Part shown: positions 8,733-17,213 of the stretch, in pieces | Numbering within the stretch: position 1 is the stretch's first letter | Layout: every line of letters starts with the position of its first letter | Source: an uncultured Candidatus Puniceispirillum sp. | GTDB taxonomy: Bacteria; Pseudomonadota; Alphaproteobacteria; Puniceispirillales; Puniceispirillaceae | Reading direction: 5' to 3' | DNA: 64,000 bases | Assembly: GCA_905182545.1 (NCBI GenBank) | Contig: CAJJBY010000005.1 | Location: forward strand, 1-64,000 | The notes under the pieces: model-generated | The model's input: the letters and a program-made list of their open reading frames with translations, nothing else | The model's database searches: none | Told to the model about the DNA's origin: nothing | Position numbers and translations under genes: made by a program

Positions 8733-8942
8733 GATTTACTTTGCAATCTGAAACGGGCTGAAATGGCGTTACTTAGCCCATCCTATACAACAATTTCTGG
8801 TGAAATACCGCATCTAATCATAGTTCGGGTTAAAGATTCGCGATCTTTTTCCTGTTTCAACCTGCCGCTTGTGCGTATATTATTCATATTATTCTTTCGG
8901 GATAAGACAGATATTTCAAATTCTTCAGATAAAGAGAAGCTG

Positions 8943-10616
8943 ATGCCAAGCCTGCGTCATGAAAAATACCGCCCATTTATCGGCCCTGATTTAGGTGACC
9001 GTACATGGCCAAGCCAACAAATTAAAACTGCACCAATCTGGTGTTCGGTTGATTTGCGCGATGGCAATCAGGCCTTGATCGAGCCAATGGACAGCGCCCG
9101 CAAAATGGCCATGTTCAGAATGCTTATCGCAATGGGATTTAAAGAAATTGAAGTTGGGTTTCCAGCTGCCTCAGATACTGATTTTAACTTTCTGCGGGAA
9201 TTGATTGAAGGCGGTCATGTTCCGTCTGATGTAACGATTCAGGTTTTGACACAAGCGCGCGAACATTTGATTGATCGCACGATCGAGTCACTTCGCGGCG
9301 CGCCAAATGCCATTTTGCATCTCTATAACTCGACAAGCACATTGCAGCGCCGGGTCGTGTTTAAATCGGATCGCGATGGGGTAAAGCAAATTGCCATTGA
9401 TGGCGCAAAAATGGTTGCCGATCGTCTTGCCAGTTTTGGCGCTGGAAATCTGCGCCTTCAATATAGCCCGGAAAGCTTTACTGGAACCGAGCTTGATTAT
9501 GCGCTTGATGTTTGTGAATCGGTGATGGAGATCTGGCAATCAAGCCCAGAAAACCCAACCATCATCAATCTGCCAGCAACCGTCGAGATGTCGACACCAA
9601 ATATCTATGCGGATCAAATTGAATGGATGGGCCGTCATTTTTCCAAACGGAATTCGGTGATTTTGTCGCTTCACCCGCATAATGACCGCGGCTGTGCTGT
9701 CGCCGCAACCGAACTTGGCCTGATGGCAGGTGCCGACCGTGTTGAAGGCACATTGTTTGGCAATGGCGAGCGTACCGGCAATGTTGATCTGATCACCCTA
9801 GGGCTGAATATGTTTACCCAAGGCGTTGACCCGCATCTGGATTTTTCCGATATCAACGGGCTGATCGAAACCGCCGAATTTTGTAACCAGCTTGTGGTTC
9901 ATGAACGCCACCCCTATGCAGGCAAGCTGGTTCATACTGCCTTTTCAGGAAGCCATCAGGACGCTATTCGCAAAGGCATGGATGCGCTTGCCGAATCCAA
10001 TGACGATGTGTGGGAAGTGCCTTATCTGCCAATTGATCCAGCTGATATCGGACGTACATTCGAGGCCATCATTCGGGTAAATTCTCAATCCGGCAAGGCT
10101 GGTTCAGCCTATCTTCTTGAGGCCGATCACCATATTCGCCTGCCACGCGGTGCCGAGGTTGAATTTTCTGGCATTGTGCAGAACGAGGCCGATACCACCG
10201 GCAAGGAGATCACCAGCCAGCGTATCTGGGAACTGGCCGAAGAGCATTACATCAATCCGCAAGGCCCGTTCAAGCTTGTCAGCTTTGAATCAGGGCGAGC
10301 CAGCCGCGCAAGCGATGCCGAGCGAATTACCGCGACTGTGCTTCATAACGGCAAGGAAGTGGCCATTACCGCCACCGGCAATGGCCCAATTTCGGCTTTT
10401 GTTGATGCGATGCGTGACGAATTCAATCTTGCGTTCCGGCTTGCCGATTTTGGGCAGAACACCCGCTCGGCAACATCAAAAGCCGAAGCTGCTGCCTATG
10501 TTGAACTTGTGGTTGGCGATGATCAATCGGTCTATGGTGTTGGCATTGATACATCAATTACGCTTGCACCGATCCGCGCCGTTGTAAGCGCCATCAACAA
10601 GCTGGCAAGCGCCTAA
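8943..10616 (+). CDS. leuA: 2-isopropylmalate synthase
   Basis: The enzyme condenses acetyl-CoA and 2-ketoisovalerate in the first committed step of leucine synthesis. From ATG 8943 the product is 557 aa and opens with LRHEKYRPFIGPDLGDRTWP, the start typical of the long actinobacterial/alphaproteobacterial LeuA type. It shows the HMGL-like barrel signature SVDLRDGNQALIEPM, the metal-binding HPHNDRG, and a C-terminal allosteric domain ending in APIRAVVSAINKL. The frame is open upstream to 8763, but that 60-residue extension is unlike any LeuA N-terminus. A purine-rich AAGAGAAG lies just before 8943, so I start there. The gene is convergent with the enoyl-CoA hydratase gene. Confidence 0.93.
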   Translation: MPSLRHEKYRPFIGPDLGDRTWPSQQIKTAPIWCSVDLRDGNQALIEPMDSARKMAMFRMLIAMGFKEIEVGFPAASDTDFNFLRELIEGGHVPSDVTIQVLTQAREHLIDRTIESLRGAPNAILHLYNSTSTLQRRVVFKSDRDGVKQIAIDGAKMVADRLASFGAGNLRLQYSPESFTGTELDYALDVCESVMEIWQSSPENPTIINLPATVEMSTPNIYADQIEWMGRHFSKRNSVILSLHPHNDRGCAVAATELGLMAGADRVEGTLFGNGERTGNVDLITLGLNMFTQGVDPHLDFSDINGLIETAEFCNQLVVHERHPYAGKLVHTAFSGSHQDAIRKGMDALAESNDDVWEVPYLPIDPADIGRTFEAIIRVNSQSGKAGSAYLLEADHHIRLPRGAEVEFSGIVQNEADTTGKEITSQRIWELAEEHYINPQGPFKLVSFESGRASRASDAERITATVLHNGKEVAITATGNGPISAFVDAMRDEFNLAFRLADFGQNTRSATSKAEAAAYVELVVGDDQSVYGVGIDTSITLAPIRAVVSAINKLASA

Positions 10617-10634
10617 ATTCCAAGACTAGGAATT
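10616..10634. terminator. Small hairpin between convergent leuA and enoyl-CoA hydratase genes
   Basis: AATTCC and GGAATT form a 6-base stem with a 7-base loop directly at the leuA stop codon, followed by GTTTG. It lies in the 30-base gap between two converging genes and may help end transcription from both sides. The stem is short and AT-rich, so the call is weak. Confidence 0.3.
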
Positions 10635-10645
10635 GTTTGGTGAGG

Positions 10646-11443
10646 CTATCGGCCTTGCCATTGCGGTTTGCGCTTTTCAAGAAAGGCGCGAACCCCTTCG
10701 GCAAAATCGGCGCTTACATAGCTTTTCTCGATCAAATCATCATCATCCGGCAATGGGGCGGCTTGGCGTAAACGCCGCAGCCCCTCAAGACTGGCCTGAA
10801 TGGTCAGCGGCGCCATTTGTTTCATCCGTTCGGCAAGCTGGTTGGCGCGTGCCATCAAACTATCCTGATTGGGTAAAACCTCATGCACAAATCCGCTTGT
10901 CAAAAGCGCCTCAGCATCCAGCAATTCAGCAGTTAAAATCATATGGGCAACGCGTGATTCGCCGAATAATGCCGTTAAACGCCGAAGATTCGATACGGCC
11001 AGGCAATTGCCCAATGTACGGGCAATCGGCATGCCAGCAACCGCCGCCGCGCTGGCAATGCGAACATGCGCTGCTGCTGCAATCACCAGCCCGCCACCCG
11101 TAACCGCGCCATGAAGCGCGGCAATAACCGGAACATGGCAGGATTCGATCTGGCTAATAACGGCTTCGACCGTTGCTTCATAGCGCAACCCATCTTCGGT
11201 CGAGTCAAAAGCGGTGAATTGGCCAATATCAGTGCCCGCGGCAAAGGCTTTATCACCTGCCCCTGCAATGACGATGGCTTTAATATGATCAGCATCATCG
11301 GCAGTGCCTGCAAGGGCGCATAGCTTGGCCAATTCTTCATACATGCCAAAGGTAAGCGCATTGCGTGCCTGCGGCCGGTTCAAGGTCACATGCGCAATGT
11401 CATCGTCAATTCGGACAAGCAGTTCGCCATCAGTGGCAGTCAT
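10646..11443 (-). CDS. Enoyl-CoA hydratase/isomerase family protein
   Basis: This 265-aa crotonase-superfamily protein has the oxyanion-hole segments AFAAGTDIGQF and HGAVTGGGLVIAAAAHVRIA, and the C-terminal helix ending in EGVRAFLEKRKPQW. Members hydrate or isomerise enoyl-CoA esters. The usual hydratase glutamate region reads TGGGLV at the first conserved position, so exact chemistry is uncertain. The gene starts 12 bases after the stop of a truncated TRAP dctM, so it was probably the last gene of a transporter operon that has since been lost. Confidence 0.85.
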   Translation of the reverse strand: MTATDGELLVRIDDDIAHVTLNRPQARNALTFGMYEELAKLCALAGTADDADHIKAIVIAGAGDKAFAAGTDIGQFTAFDSTEDGLRYEATVEAVISQIESCHVPVIAALHGAVTGGGLVIAAAAHVRIASAAAVAGMPIARTLGNCLAVSNLRRLTALFGESRVAHMILTAELLDAEALLTSGFVHEVLPNQDSLMARANQLAERMKQMAPLTIQASLEGLRRLRQAAPLPDDDDLIEKSYVSADFAEGVRAFLEKRKPQWQGR

Positions 11444-11455
11444 GTCAAATTCCTT

Positions 11456-11638
11456 CTAGCGATAGAACAACTCGACCAAGAATATTGGAATGGCCGGAAC
11501 ATAGGTACAGAAAAGAAGCACCCCAACCAAGACAGTAATAAAGGGTAAATTGACCCTTGTCACTTCCCAGATATTCACCCGCGCAATCGAACAGGCGGTA
11601 ATCAAAACCGATGCCACTGAGGGCGCAGACGTATTATG
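11456..11638 (-). pseudogene. C-terminal remnant of a TRAP transporter large permease (DctM)
   Basis: About 60 codons read SVASVLITACSIARVNIWEV, then TRVNLPFITVLVGVLLFCTY, then VPAIPIFLVELFYR and a stop. This is the characteristic last transmembrane pair of DctM/SiaT-type permeases (S-I-A-x-V-x-I-x-x-V-x-R-x-x-L-P-F, then V-P-A). Everything upstream is missing; the homology stops near 11638, where AT-rich unrelated DNA begins. It lies immediately upstream of the enoyl-CoA hydratase gene. It marks the left edge of the inserted cassette described below. Confidence 0.75.
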
Positions 11639-11660
11639 TCGTTGGGGGCAACGGATGGGG

Positions 11661-11945
11661 TTAGTTGATTGCTACGCCGTCCACTTCAGGACGTGTTGGT
11701 GGATGAAATAACCAATTACTAGTAATGCCAAACCTACCAACAAGGATACTCTTAGCAAATATAATGGTGTTTGCACTATTTTGCGTTTCAATTTGACTAA
11801 TCACGAGTGCGAGGATGCTTGCCATCAGAAGCGCTATAATAAAACTAGCCAAATCTGGGCGTTTTCCTGCTAATCAACTTGCAAAATCTATTATACCACC
11901 AGCAACAGCTGCAATTAGTAAAATTACCATCCTAACTCCCCTCAT
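11661..11945 (-). pseudogene. Degenerate small membrane protein (in-frame stop plus frameshift)
   Basis: From ATG 11945 the frame reads a hydrophobic helix (MVILLIAAVAGGIIDFAS), meets an in-frame TGA at 11874-11876 and continues LAGKRPDLASFIIALLMASI. Near the end a one-base shift converts an improbable tail into LVGLALLVIGYFIHQHVLKW, TA and a stop at 11672-11674. Restoring both lesions gives a normal three-helix membrane protein of about 90 aa. Two independent defects argue for real decay. Family unknown. Confidence 0.4.
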
Positions 11946-11981
11946 CTTATAAGCAACAACAGCCTAATCAAACGCCACAAT

Positions 11982-11994
11982 TCTCTTAAAGAGA
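11982..11994. promoter_or_regulatory. 13-base palindrome upstream of the enolase-superfamily gene
   Basis: TCTCTT-A-AAGAGA is a perfect odd palindrome about 210 bases upstream of the first gene of the TRAP cassette. It could be an operator, but its distance from the gene and AT-rich surroundings make this weak. The rest of 11946-12202 shows nothing else I can name. Confidence 0.2.
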
Positions 11995-12202
11995 TTGTCC
12001 ATAAAAATGGGTTTTGCAATAGACTGTTCAAAAAGAAGCTCAAATAATTATTGAAGAGTGAAAAAATAACTACAACACCAAAACACCACACAGTGCATTG
12101 GGCTATCATTCACCATAAACCGAAGCCATCATATCGATAGACCAAAGAAAAATAATGCAATAGCGTTAGAACTAATTTGATCAGGTGAGACTAGGTACTG
12201 CC

Positions 12203-13339
12203 ATGACGACATATCCCAGAATTTGTGGAATTGAAGCAATTCCAATAGAGATAAAGGGCAAAAGAGAGTTTGCGATTTCAGAAGGACAAACAAGAACGCA
12301 CAAATCTGTTATTGTTAGAATTGTCACTGAAGATCCAAATATTGACGGCGTGGCGGAAATCGTTTGCGCACCGCCAGGAAAGCCAGAAGAAATTCAACAC
12401 GAAATATATGGTGCCTTAATAGCTATAATTAAAAGTTCGCTAATTGGCATATCTGCAGAGGATACAGTGTCTGCACAGAGAGTAATTAACGAGCAAATCA
12501 AGGGTAAAGTGTGGACCAAAGGTGGGCTGAATGTCGCATTGAACGATCTTCGAGCAAAAGCTCTCGGAGTTTCGTGCATGTCGATGCTCGGTATACATAG
12601 CGAGGATAACAAAGTTCCAGTTATAGGAACAGTAATTGGAATAATGCACCCAGATCAAATGGCCAAGCGTGCAGAGGAGTTGCTTGCCCTTGGCTTTAGC
12701 ACTTTGAAGATAAAAGTTGGTAAGGATGTTAGTTCAGACTTTGAAAGAGTTAGTTGTGTACGAGAGGCTGTCGGCGACAGTGTCAGCATTCGAGTTGACG
12801 CCAATGATCATTACTCACCGGAAGAAGCTATTAAATTCATAAATAAGATAGAGCACTTAAACATAGAGCATGTTGAGCAGCCTATTTCCAGATACGACAT
12901 TCTGGGGATGAGTGAGGTCAAAAGGTCTGTTCGTGTTCCACTAATGACAGATGACATGGTTTCGACTCCATTCGATGCGATGAATGTTATTCGTCTCAAT
13001 GCAGCTGATCGAGTCAAAGTAAAGGTCACAAAGCACGGCCTCGATGGAGCCATCCAAATAATTTCTATGCTCTCTGCCGCAGGCAAGAGGGCCGTTTTAG
13101 GGCATGTTTTTGAAACAGGCTTAGCCGCGGTTGCCGAAGCACACCTTGCCATGCTTTTTCCGAACATTATTGGTCCACACGAAATTGGATCAATGGAACC
13201 TCTTGGGATCGACGATAATATTCTAGTAGAGAACCCTTATTGTAATCAGGGCTTCATAACAATTCCAAAAGGATTGGGCCTAGGAACAAATGTTAATTGG
13301 GATCGAGTGGAACACTATAGAATAAATTTATCATATTAA
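12203..13339 (+). CDS. Mandelate racemase/muconate lactonizing enzyme family protein (enolase superfamily)
   Basis: The 378-aa product has the N-terminal capping domain and a TIM barrel. Visible catalytic residues are the K-x-K of TLKIKVGKD, the metal ligands in RVDANDHY, HVEQPISRYD and MTDDMV, and the distal lysine of VKVKVTKHG. This set matches the MLE subgroup (cycloisomerase, OSBS or dipeptide-epimerase-like) and not the mandelate racemase His/Asp dyad. The substrate is unknown. The open frame extends to a GTG at 12185, but the ATG at 12203 has an AGG ribosome site and a conventional N-terminus. It heads the cassette with the methyltransferase, TRAP transporter and isomerase, so it probably acts on the imported acid. 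Confidence 0.85.
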   Translation: MTTYPRICGIEAIPIEIKGKREFAISEGQTRTHKSVIVRIVTEDPNIDGVAEIVCAPPGKPEEIQHEIYGALIAIIKSSLIGISAEDTVSAQRVINEQIKGKVWTKGGLNVALNDLRAKALGVSCMSMLGIHSEDNKVPVIGTVIGIMHPDQMAKRAEELLALGFSTLKIKVGKDVSSDFERVSCVREAVGDSVSIRVDANDHYSPEEAIKFINKIEHLNIEHVEQPISRYDILGMSEVKRSVRVPLMTDDMVSTPFDAMNVIRLNAADRVKVKVTKHGLDGAIQIISMLSAAGKRAVLGHVFETGLAAVAEAHLAMLFPNIIGPHEIGSMEPLGIDDNILVENPYCNQGFITIPKGLGLGTNVNWDRVEHYRINLSY

Positions 13340-13351
13340 AAATTTTGGAGA

Positions 13352-14167
13352 ATGGTCATGCATGACCCCAATTTGGCCGCTGCGCAGGCCTACGAAGAAG
13401 CGTTGGTAACAACTTTATTTGGGCCATGGGCAAGGCGTGCTGTAGAGATCGCGAATCCATTACCTGGAGAAATTATACTTGATCTTGCTTGCGGCACAGG
13501 TATTGGACTTAGGCTTATGTCACCGTTAGTTGGCAAATTTGGTAAAATAATTTCAGTTGATAATGACCCTGCGATGGTTAGTGTTGCAAGGCAGCTTTAC
13601 GAAACAATTGATAATAATCATAAAGCGAATACAGAGTGGTTTGATTGTGGGGCAGAATCTTTGGCGTTGGGTCCAAATGTTCTTGATTTGTGCACATTGT
13701 TTCAAGGCCCAAATTTTTTATCAGACCCCCAAAAAGTGCTAAAAGATGTTCTATTTTCGCTTAAACCCAGCGGCCGATTGGTCGGAAGTACTTGGGGGAG
13801 GATAGAAGAAAACAAAGGTCATTACGCCATAGCTACAGCATTGGAGAGGCTTGGCTTCCAACCTGCATTAAAACCATTTTCTTTTGGCGATACTGACAAA
13901 CTAAAGGGCGTATTCACCAGCTCAGGGTTTGTTATTGAGACAATTTTAACAGAGCAAAAAATGATAAATTTTCGTTCAGTGAAAGATTTTGTTTCAGGCG
14001 TCGCTGCTGGAGCTCCAGCCACTAGACATGCCATTTCACAATTAGATGGAAATACTTATGAAACTTTTTTTGAAATGGTAGAAGAACTGCTCTCTGACTA
14101 TTCAAGTACAAACAGTGTGGCATTACCGACGCAGGCACATATTGTGTTGGCCGTGCCAGCAGCGTAA
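13352..14167 (+). CDS. Class I SAM-dependent methyltransferase
   Basis: The protein of 271 aa carries the SAM-binding motif I ILDLACGTGIGL, then ISVDNDPAMVSVARQ as motif II and a post-motif region LDLCTLFQGPNFLSDP. This layout is that of Methyltransf_11/25 enzymes. The substrate is not evident. The ATG is 12 bases after the enolase-superfamily gene with a TTTGGAG ribosome site, so the two are co-transcribed. A second in-frame ATG at 13358 is possible. A methyltransferase in a TRAP uptake cassette is unusual and could modify the transported acid or a breakdown product. Confidence 0.8.
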   Translation: MVMHDPNLAAAQAYEEALVTTLFGPWARRAVEIANPLPGEIILDLACGTGIGLRLMSPLVGKFGKIISVDNDPAMVSVARQLYETIDNNHKANTEWFDCGAESLALGPNVLDLCTLFQGPNFLSDPQKVLKDVLFSLKPSGRLVGSTWGRIEENKGHYAIATALERLGFQPALKPFSFGDTDKLKGVFTSSGFVIETILTEQKMINFRSVKDFVSGVAAGAPATRHAISQLDGNTYETFFEMVEELLSDYSSTNSVALPTQAHIVLAVPAA

Positions 14168-14187
14168 AATCCAGTAACACAACTGCT

Positions 14188-14220
14188 TGACCTGTTGACA
14201 TTATTGTATGCAACAGGTCA
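14188..14220. promoter_or_regulatory. Perfect 10-base inverted repeat upstream of dctP
   Basis: TGACCTGTTG (14188-14197) and CAACAGGTCA (14211-14220) are exact inverted copies 13 bases apart, lying between the methyltransferase stop and the dctP ribosome site. There is no T-run after the second arm. A dimeric regulator operator, or a stem-loop shaping dctP mRNA, both fit. Confidence 0.45.
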
Positions 14221-14259
14221 TGATTTGTGCGCAAAAACAATTTTTGGGAGGAATTGACA

Positions 14260-15249
14260 ATGCGTATAGATAAAAATTTACTTGTGGCATCAGTTTTGAC
14301 TTCGTTCATTTGGGCAACTGGCGCAAACGCAGACGCGCTTAAAATCAAAATGTCTGTTGAAAGCACACCAGGTGCTTCAACTCAATATATGTTGGCTTCG
14401 TTTCGAGATGCTTTAAAGGCAGAAATGGGTGACGCAGTTGAGATTGACTATTTTGATAGCGGCACACTTGGAGACGAGATAGTCCACATGCAGCAGGTTA
14501 GGACTGGTCAGTTAGACGTCATTCCCATCGGCTCTGACGCAGTACAACTTGATAAAAAATTTGCAGTATTTGATATACCCTTTTTGTTCTCTTCAAGGGA
14601 GCAGGTATCAAACCTTTTAGACGGGCCTATCGGCAGCGAATTAGATAAATCATTTCAGAGTAACGCAGGTCTGAAAGTTTTGGGATTTGGGGAAATTGGC
14701 TTTCGCCAAATAACTAATAACGTTCGCCCAATTGTAAAGCCTGATGACCTGAAAGGGCTAAAGCTCAGAACTCCAGGAAGTAAGACACGAATTATGTCGT
14801 TCAAAATGCTCGGCGCCTCCCCAATCAAGATGAACATGGGTGAGATATATTTAGCTCTGCAACAAGGAGTTATTGATGGCCAGGAAAACCCTTATGGGAA
14901 TATCGTCAGCAAATCATGGTATGAGGTTCAAAAATTTATCTCTGTGTCACGTCATGTTTACACGCCAATAACTTTTGTTATGAATCTAAAACGTTATAAC
15001 TCGCTCACTCAAGATCAAAAGGACAAGGTGCACCGCGCTGCTAGAACCGCAGTTCAAATGAGCAGAGATTATGGTGAAAAGAACGATGCCACATTAGAGG
15101 CAAAAATCCGTAAAGAAGCTCCAAATGTCAAGTTTAATAACATTGACGCAGCAGCATTTCAGGCTGCATCGAAACCAATCGCTAAAAAAATTGGTGAGAT
15201 TGCAGGAACGGACTTTACAGCAAAATTTGTTGCTGCCGCAACAAACTAA
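14260..15249 (+). CDS. TRAP transporter solute-binding protein (DctP family)
   Basis: From ATG 14260 (GGGAGG ribosome site 8 bases upstream) the 329-aa protein has a 24-residue signal peptide ending GANA. A DctP fold follows, with signature segments PGASTQYM, DYFDSGTLG, KPDDLKGLKLRTPG, IYLALQQGVIDGQENPYGN and a final helix. It binds an organic acid in the periplasm and hands it to the DctQM permease encoded downstream. DctP proteins usually use a conserved Arg for the carboxylate; KLRTPGS provides it. Ligand is unknown. A strong terminator-like hairpin separates it from dctQ. Confidence 0.93.
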   Translation: MRIDKNLLVASVLTSFIWATGANADALKIKMSVESTPGASTQYMLASFRDALKAEMGDAVEIDYFDSGTLGDEIVHMQQVRTGQLDVIPIGSDAVQLDKKFAVFDIPFLFSSREQVSNLLDGPIGSELDKSFQSNAGLKVLGFGEIGFRQITNNVRPIVKPDDLKGLKLRTPGSKTRIMSFKMLGASPIKMNMGEIYLALQQGVIDGQENPYGNIVSKSWYEVQKFISVSRHVYTPITFVMNLKRYNSLTQDQKDKVHRAARTAVQMSRDYGEKNDATLEAKIRKEAPNVKFNNIDAAAFQAASKPIAKKIGEIAGTDFTAKFVAAATN

Positions 15250-15253
15250 AAAA

Positions 15254-15287
15254 AAGCAGCGCCTTAACAGGCGCTGCTTCCCTTTTT
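15254..15287 (+). terminator. Hairpin terminator/attenuator between dctP and dctQ
   Basis: AAGCAGCGCC and GGCGCTGCTT form a perfect 10-bp GC-rich stem with a 6-base loop (TTAACA), followed by CCCTTTTT. This is a good intrinsic terminator 4 bases after dctP. Because dctQM continue on the same strand without an obvious new promoter, it probably lets only part of the transcripts through, giving more binding protein than permease. Confidence 0.85.
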
Positions 15288-15335
15288 ACAAGCGTTAACG
15301 TTTCTTGAATTTTGACATTAATTTTGGAGCCTTTT

Positions 15336-15902
15336 TTGAAAGATTTGTCTGAAAAAATTGATGCTGCAAACAGAAAAATGGAGCTTCTTGATCCAGATGA
15401 GAGCGCAGGCCTCGCGGACAAATGTGTAAACCGAGTGGTGGAGGCTGTTGGAGTTTCTGTACTTGTTATGATCGTGGTCGTTATTTTTGCCAACGCCTTT
15501 AGCCGCTATGTCCTAAATTATAGCTTTTCTTGGGCTGAAGAGTTGGTTCAGATGTCAATGCCATGGCTTGCCATGACAGGTGTTTTTTTGTCAGTGCGTC
15601 GTGGAACAATGATCAAAATAGACTTTTTTTTCGAAAAAATACCGCTCCGTTATCAGCCAATTATCGCTTACTTTGGTTATTCACTTAACATATTAATTTT
15701 GCTCAGCATGGCGATTGTATCACTTGAGTTTGTATTTCTTTTTGGTGGTGACGAAGCTTTGTATGTTTCTGTCCCTACTGGGTTCTCTACATCTGCATTA
15801 GTTTGGGGCATGGTTGGTGCGGCGATGGCATATTTCGCGGAATTTTTTCGCGTTTGGAAGCTTAGAAATTCTGAAAAAATGTGTGGTGGAGCAAAAAAAT
15901 GA
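15336..15902 (+). CDS. TRAP transporter small permease subunit (DctQ)
   Basis: The 188-aa protein has four membrane helices, with the typical DctQ centre NAFSRYVLNYSFSWAEELVQ and the following WLAMTG. I prefer the TTG at 15336 because GGAG lies 6 bases upstream; an in-frame TTG at 15312 lies too close to the terminator and lacks a ribosome site. Its stop overlaps the dctM start (ATGA), indicating translational coupling. It forms the membrane complex with DctM. Confidence 0.88.
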   Translation: MKDLSEKIDAANRKMELLDPDESAGLADKCVNRVVEAVGVSVLVMIVVVIFANAFSRYVLNYSFSWAEELVQMSMPWLAMTGVFLSVRRGTMIKIDFFFEKIPLRYQPIIAYFGYSLNILILLSMAIVSLEFVFLFGGDEALYVSVPTGFSTSALVWGMVGAAMAYFAEFFRVWKLRNSEKMCGGAKK

Positions 15903-17188
15903 CGCCTTTAATTGGTGCTGGAATCTCAATTTTTGTGATCTGTTTTCTACTTGTGCTAAGAGTTCCAATGTTGGTCTCAGTCATGGCCGGCGTATTCTCC
16001 GGAATATATTTTTCTGATGCTTGGGCGATCAGTTTACCGCAAACAATGATGTCGGGCATGGGAAGGTTTGTTTTGATTGCTTTGCCGCTGTTTGTCTTGG
16101 CTGGAGGGCTTATGAATGCAGGGGGCATTTCGGGCAGATTGTTTGATTTTGCACGTTCTTTGGTTGGTTCTCTAAGGGGAGGGCTTGCCCATGTCAATGT
16201 CGTAACAAGTATGTTTTTTGGCGGGATGATAGGCTCCTCCACAGCTGATTTGGCCGGCACGGGCTCAATAGTCATCCCAGCAATGAAAGAAGCAAAATGG
16301 GGTCGCATTATCTCTGCTGCCCTAACTGCTTCTTCTGCTGGCATTGGCCCGCTGATTCCTCCAAGTTCGCCAATGATACTATATTCAGCCGTAACTGGCG
16401 TTTCACTTGGTGCACTTTTTTTGGCTGGTTTGATTCCTGGCTTGCTTCTTGGCCTTAGTCAAATGCTCGTAGTTGCATATTTGGCGAGGAAAAAGGGTTG
16501 GTTGCCATTTTCAGCTTTCCACCTTGATGATGTATGGCGTTCAGGAAAACGAGCAGTGTTGGCCTTTGGTGTACCGCTTATCATAGTTGGTGGGATGGTT
16601 TTGGGTGTTTTCACACCGTCAGAGGCGGGGGCTTTTGCTGTTGTATATGCATTTTTGATTTCAGCATTTATTTTTAGATCACTAACTTTTTCTGCGCTTT
16701 ACAGAGTTCTAGTAAACTCCGTTCAATTGTCTGGGGAATTGCTAGTTATCGTAGGCCTGTCTTTCGCACTTGGAGCTGGGCTTACTAATGCACATGTTCC
16801 TGACTTTCTTGTAAGAATAATAGACACAGTAGTTTTTGTAGACAGTGAGTATCTGAGGATTTTTGCACTGGTATTGCTTGCCATAGTGGCGGGCATGATA
16901 TTGGACCCACTTATTCCGGTGCTGTTACCTATAATACTTCCAACTCTTTTAGCCTTTGACGTTGATCTGATTCACTTCGGGGTGCTCATGGTGATTACAG
17001 TGGTTATTGGACAGGTTACACCGCCAATGGCTATTGCGCTTATAATCGCTGGTAGGATTGCCGATGTAGACCAAATCCGAGTCCTGAGGGCGAACACACC
17101 ATTTTTTATTGGAATTGTGGTTTTTTTACTAATTTTGATTGCTGTGCCTGGGCTCGCAACATGGCTGCCAGAAATTGCTCGGCAATAG
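15899..17188 (+). CDS. TRAP transporter large permease subunit (DctM)
   Basis: This is a 429-aa, about 12-helix protein. It has the DctM hallmarks GMGRFVLIALPLFVLAGGLM, FGGMIGSSTADLAGTGSI, ASSAGIGPLIPPSSPMILYS, GVFTPSEAGAFAVVYA and the terminal TPPMAIALIIAGRIADV. It carries out Na+-coupled uptake of the ligand delivered by DctP. Start ATG overlaps the dctQ stop and has a GGTGGAG ribosome site. It is complete, unlike the dctM remnant at 11456-11638, to which it is related but not identical. Confidence 0.93.
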   Translation: MTPLIGAGISIFVICFLLVLRVPMLVSVMAGVFSGIYFSDAWAISLPQTMMSGMGRFVLIALPLFVLAGGLMNAGGISGRLFDFARSLVGSLRGGLAHVNVVTSMFFGGMIGSSTADLAGTGSIVIPAMKEAKWGRIISAALTASSAGIGPLIPPSSPMILYSAVTGVSLGALFLAGLIPGLLLGLSQMLVVAYLARKKGWLPFSAFHLDDVWRSGKRAVLAFGVPLIIVGGMVLGVFTPSEAGAFAVVYAFLISAFIFRSLTFSALYRVLVNSVQLSGELLVIVGLSFALGAGLTNAHVPDFLVRIIDTVVFVDSEYLRIFALVLLAIVAGMILDPLIPVLLPIILPTLLAFDVDLIHFGVLMVITVVIGQVTPPMAIALIIAGRIADVDQIRVLRANTPFFIGIVVFLLILIAVPGLATWLPEIARQ

Positions 17189-17213
17189 CCAGCTTATCAG
17201 AGGAGTTTAGTTA

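Noticed and set aside
8763-8942. N-terminal extension of leuA from 8763
   Set aside because: The 60 extra residues do not resemble any LeuA N-terminus, and the intergenic gap must carry promoters; the ATG at 8943 fits better.
11874-11876. TGA inside the 11661-11945 frame as selenocysteine codon
   Set aside because: No SECIS-like hairpin seen downstream, and a second frameshift shows the gene is decayed.
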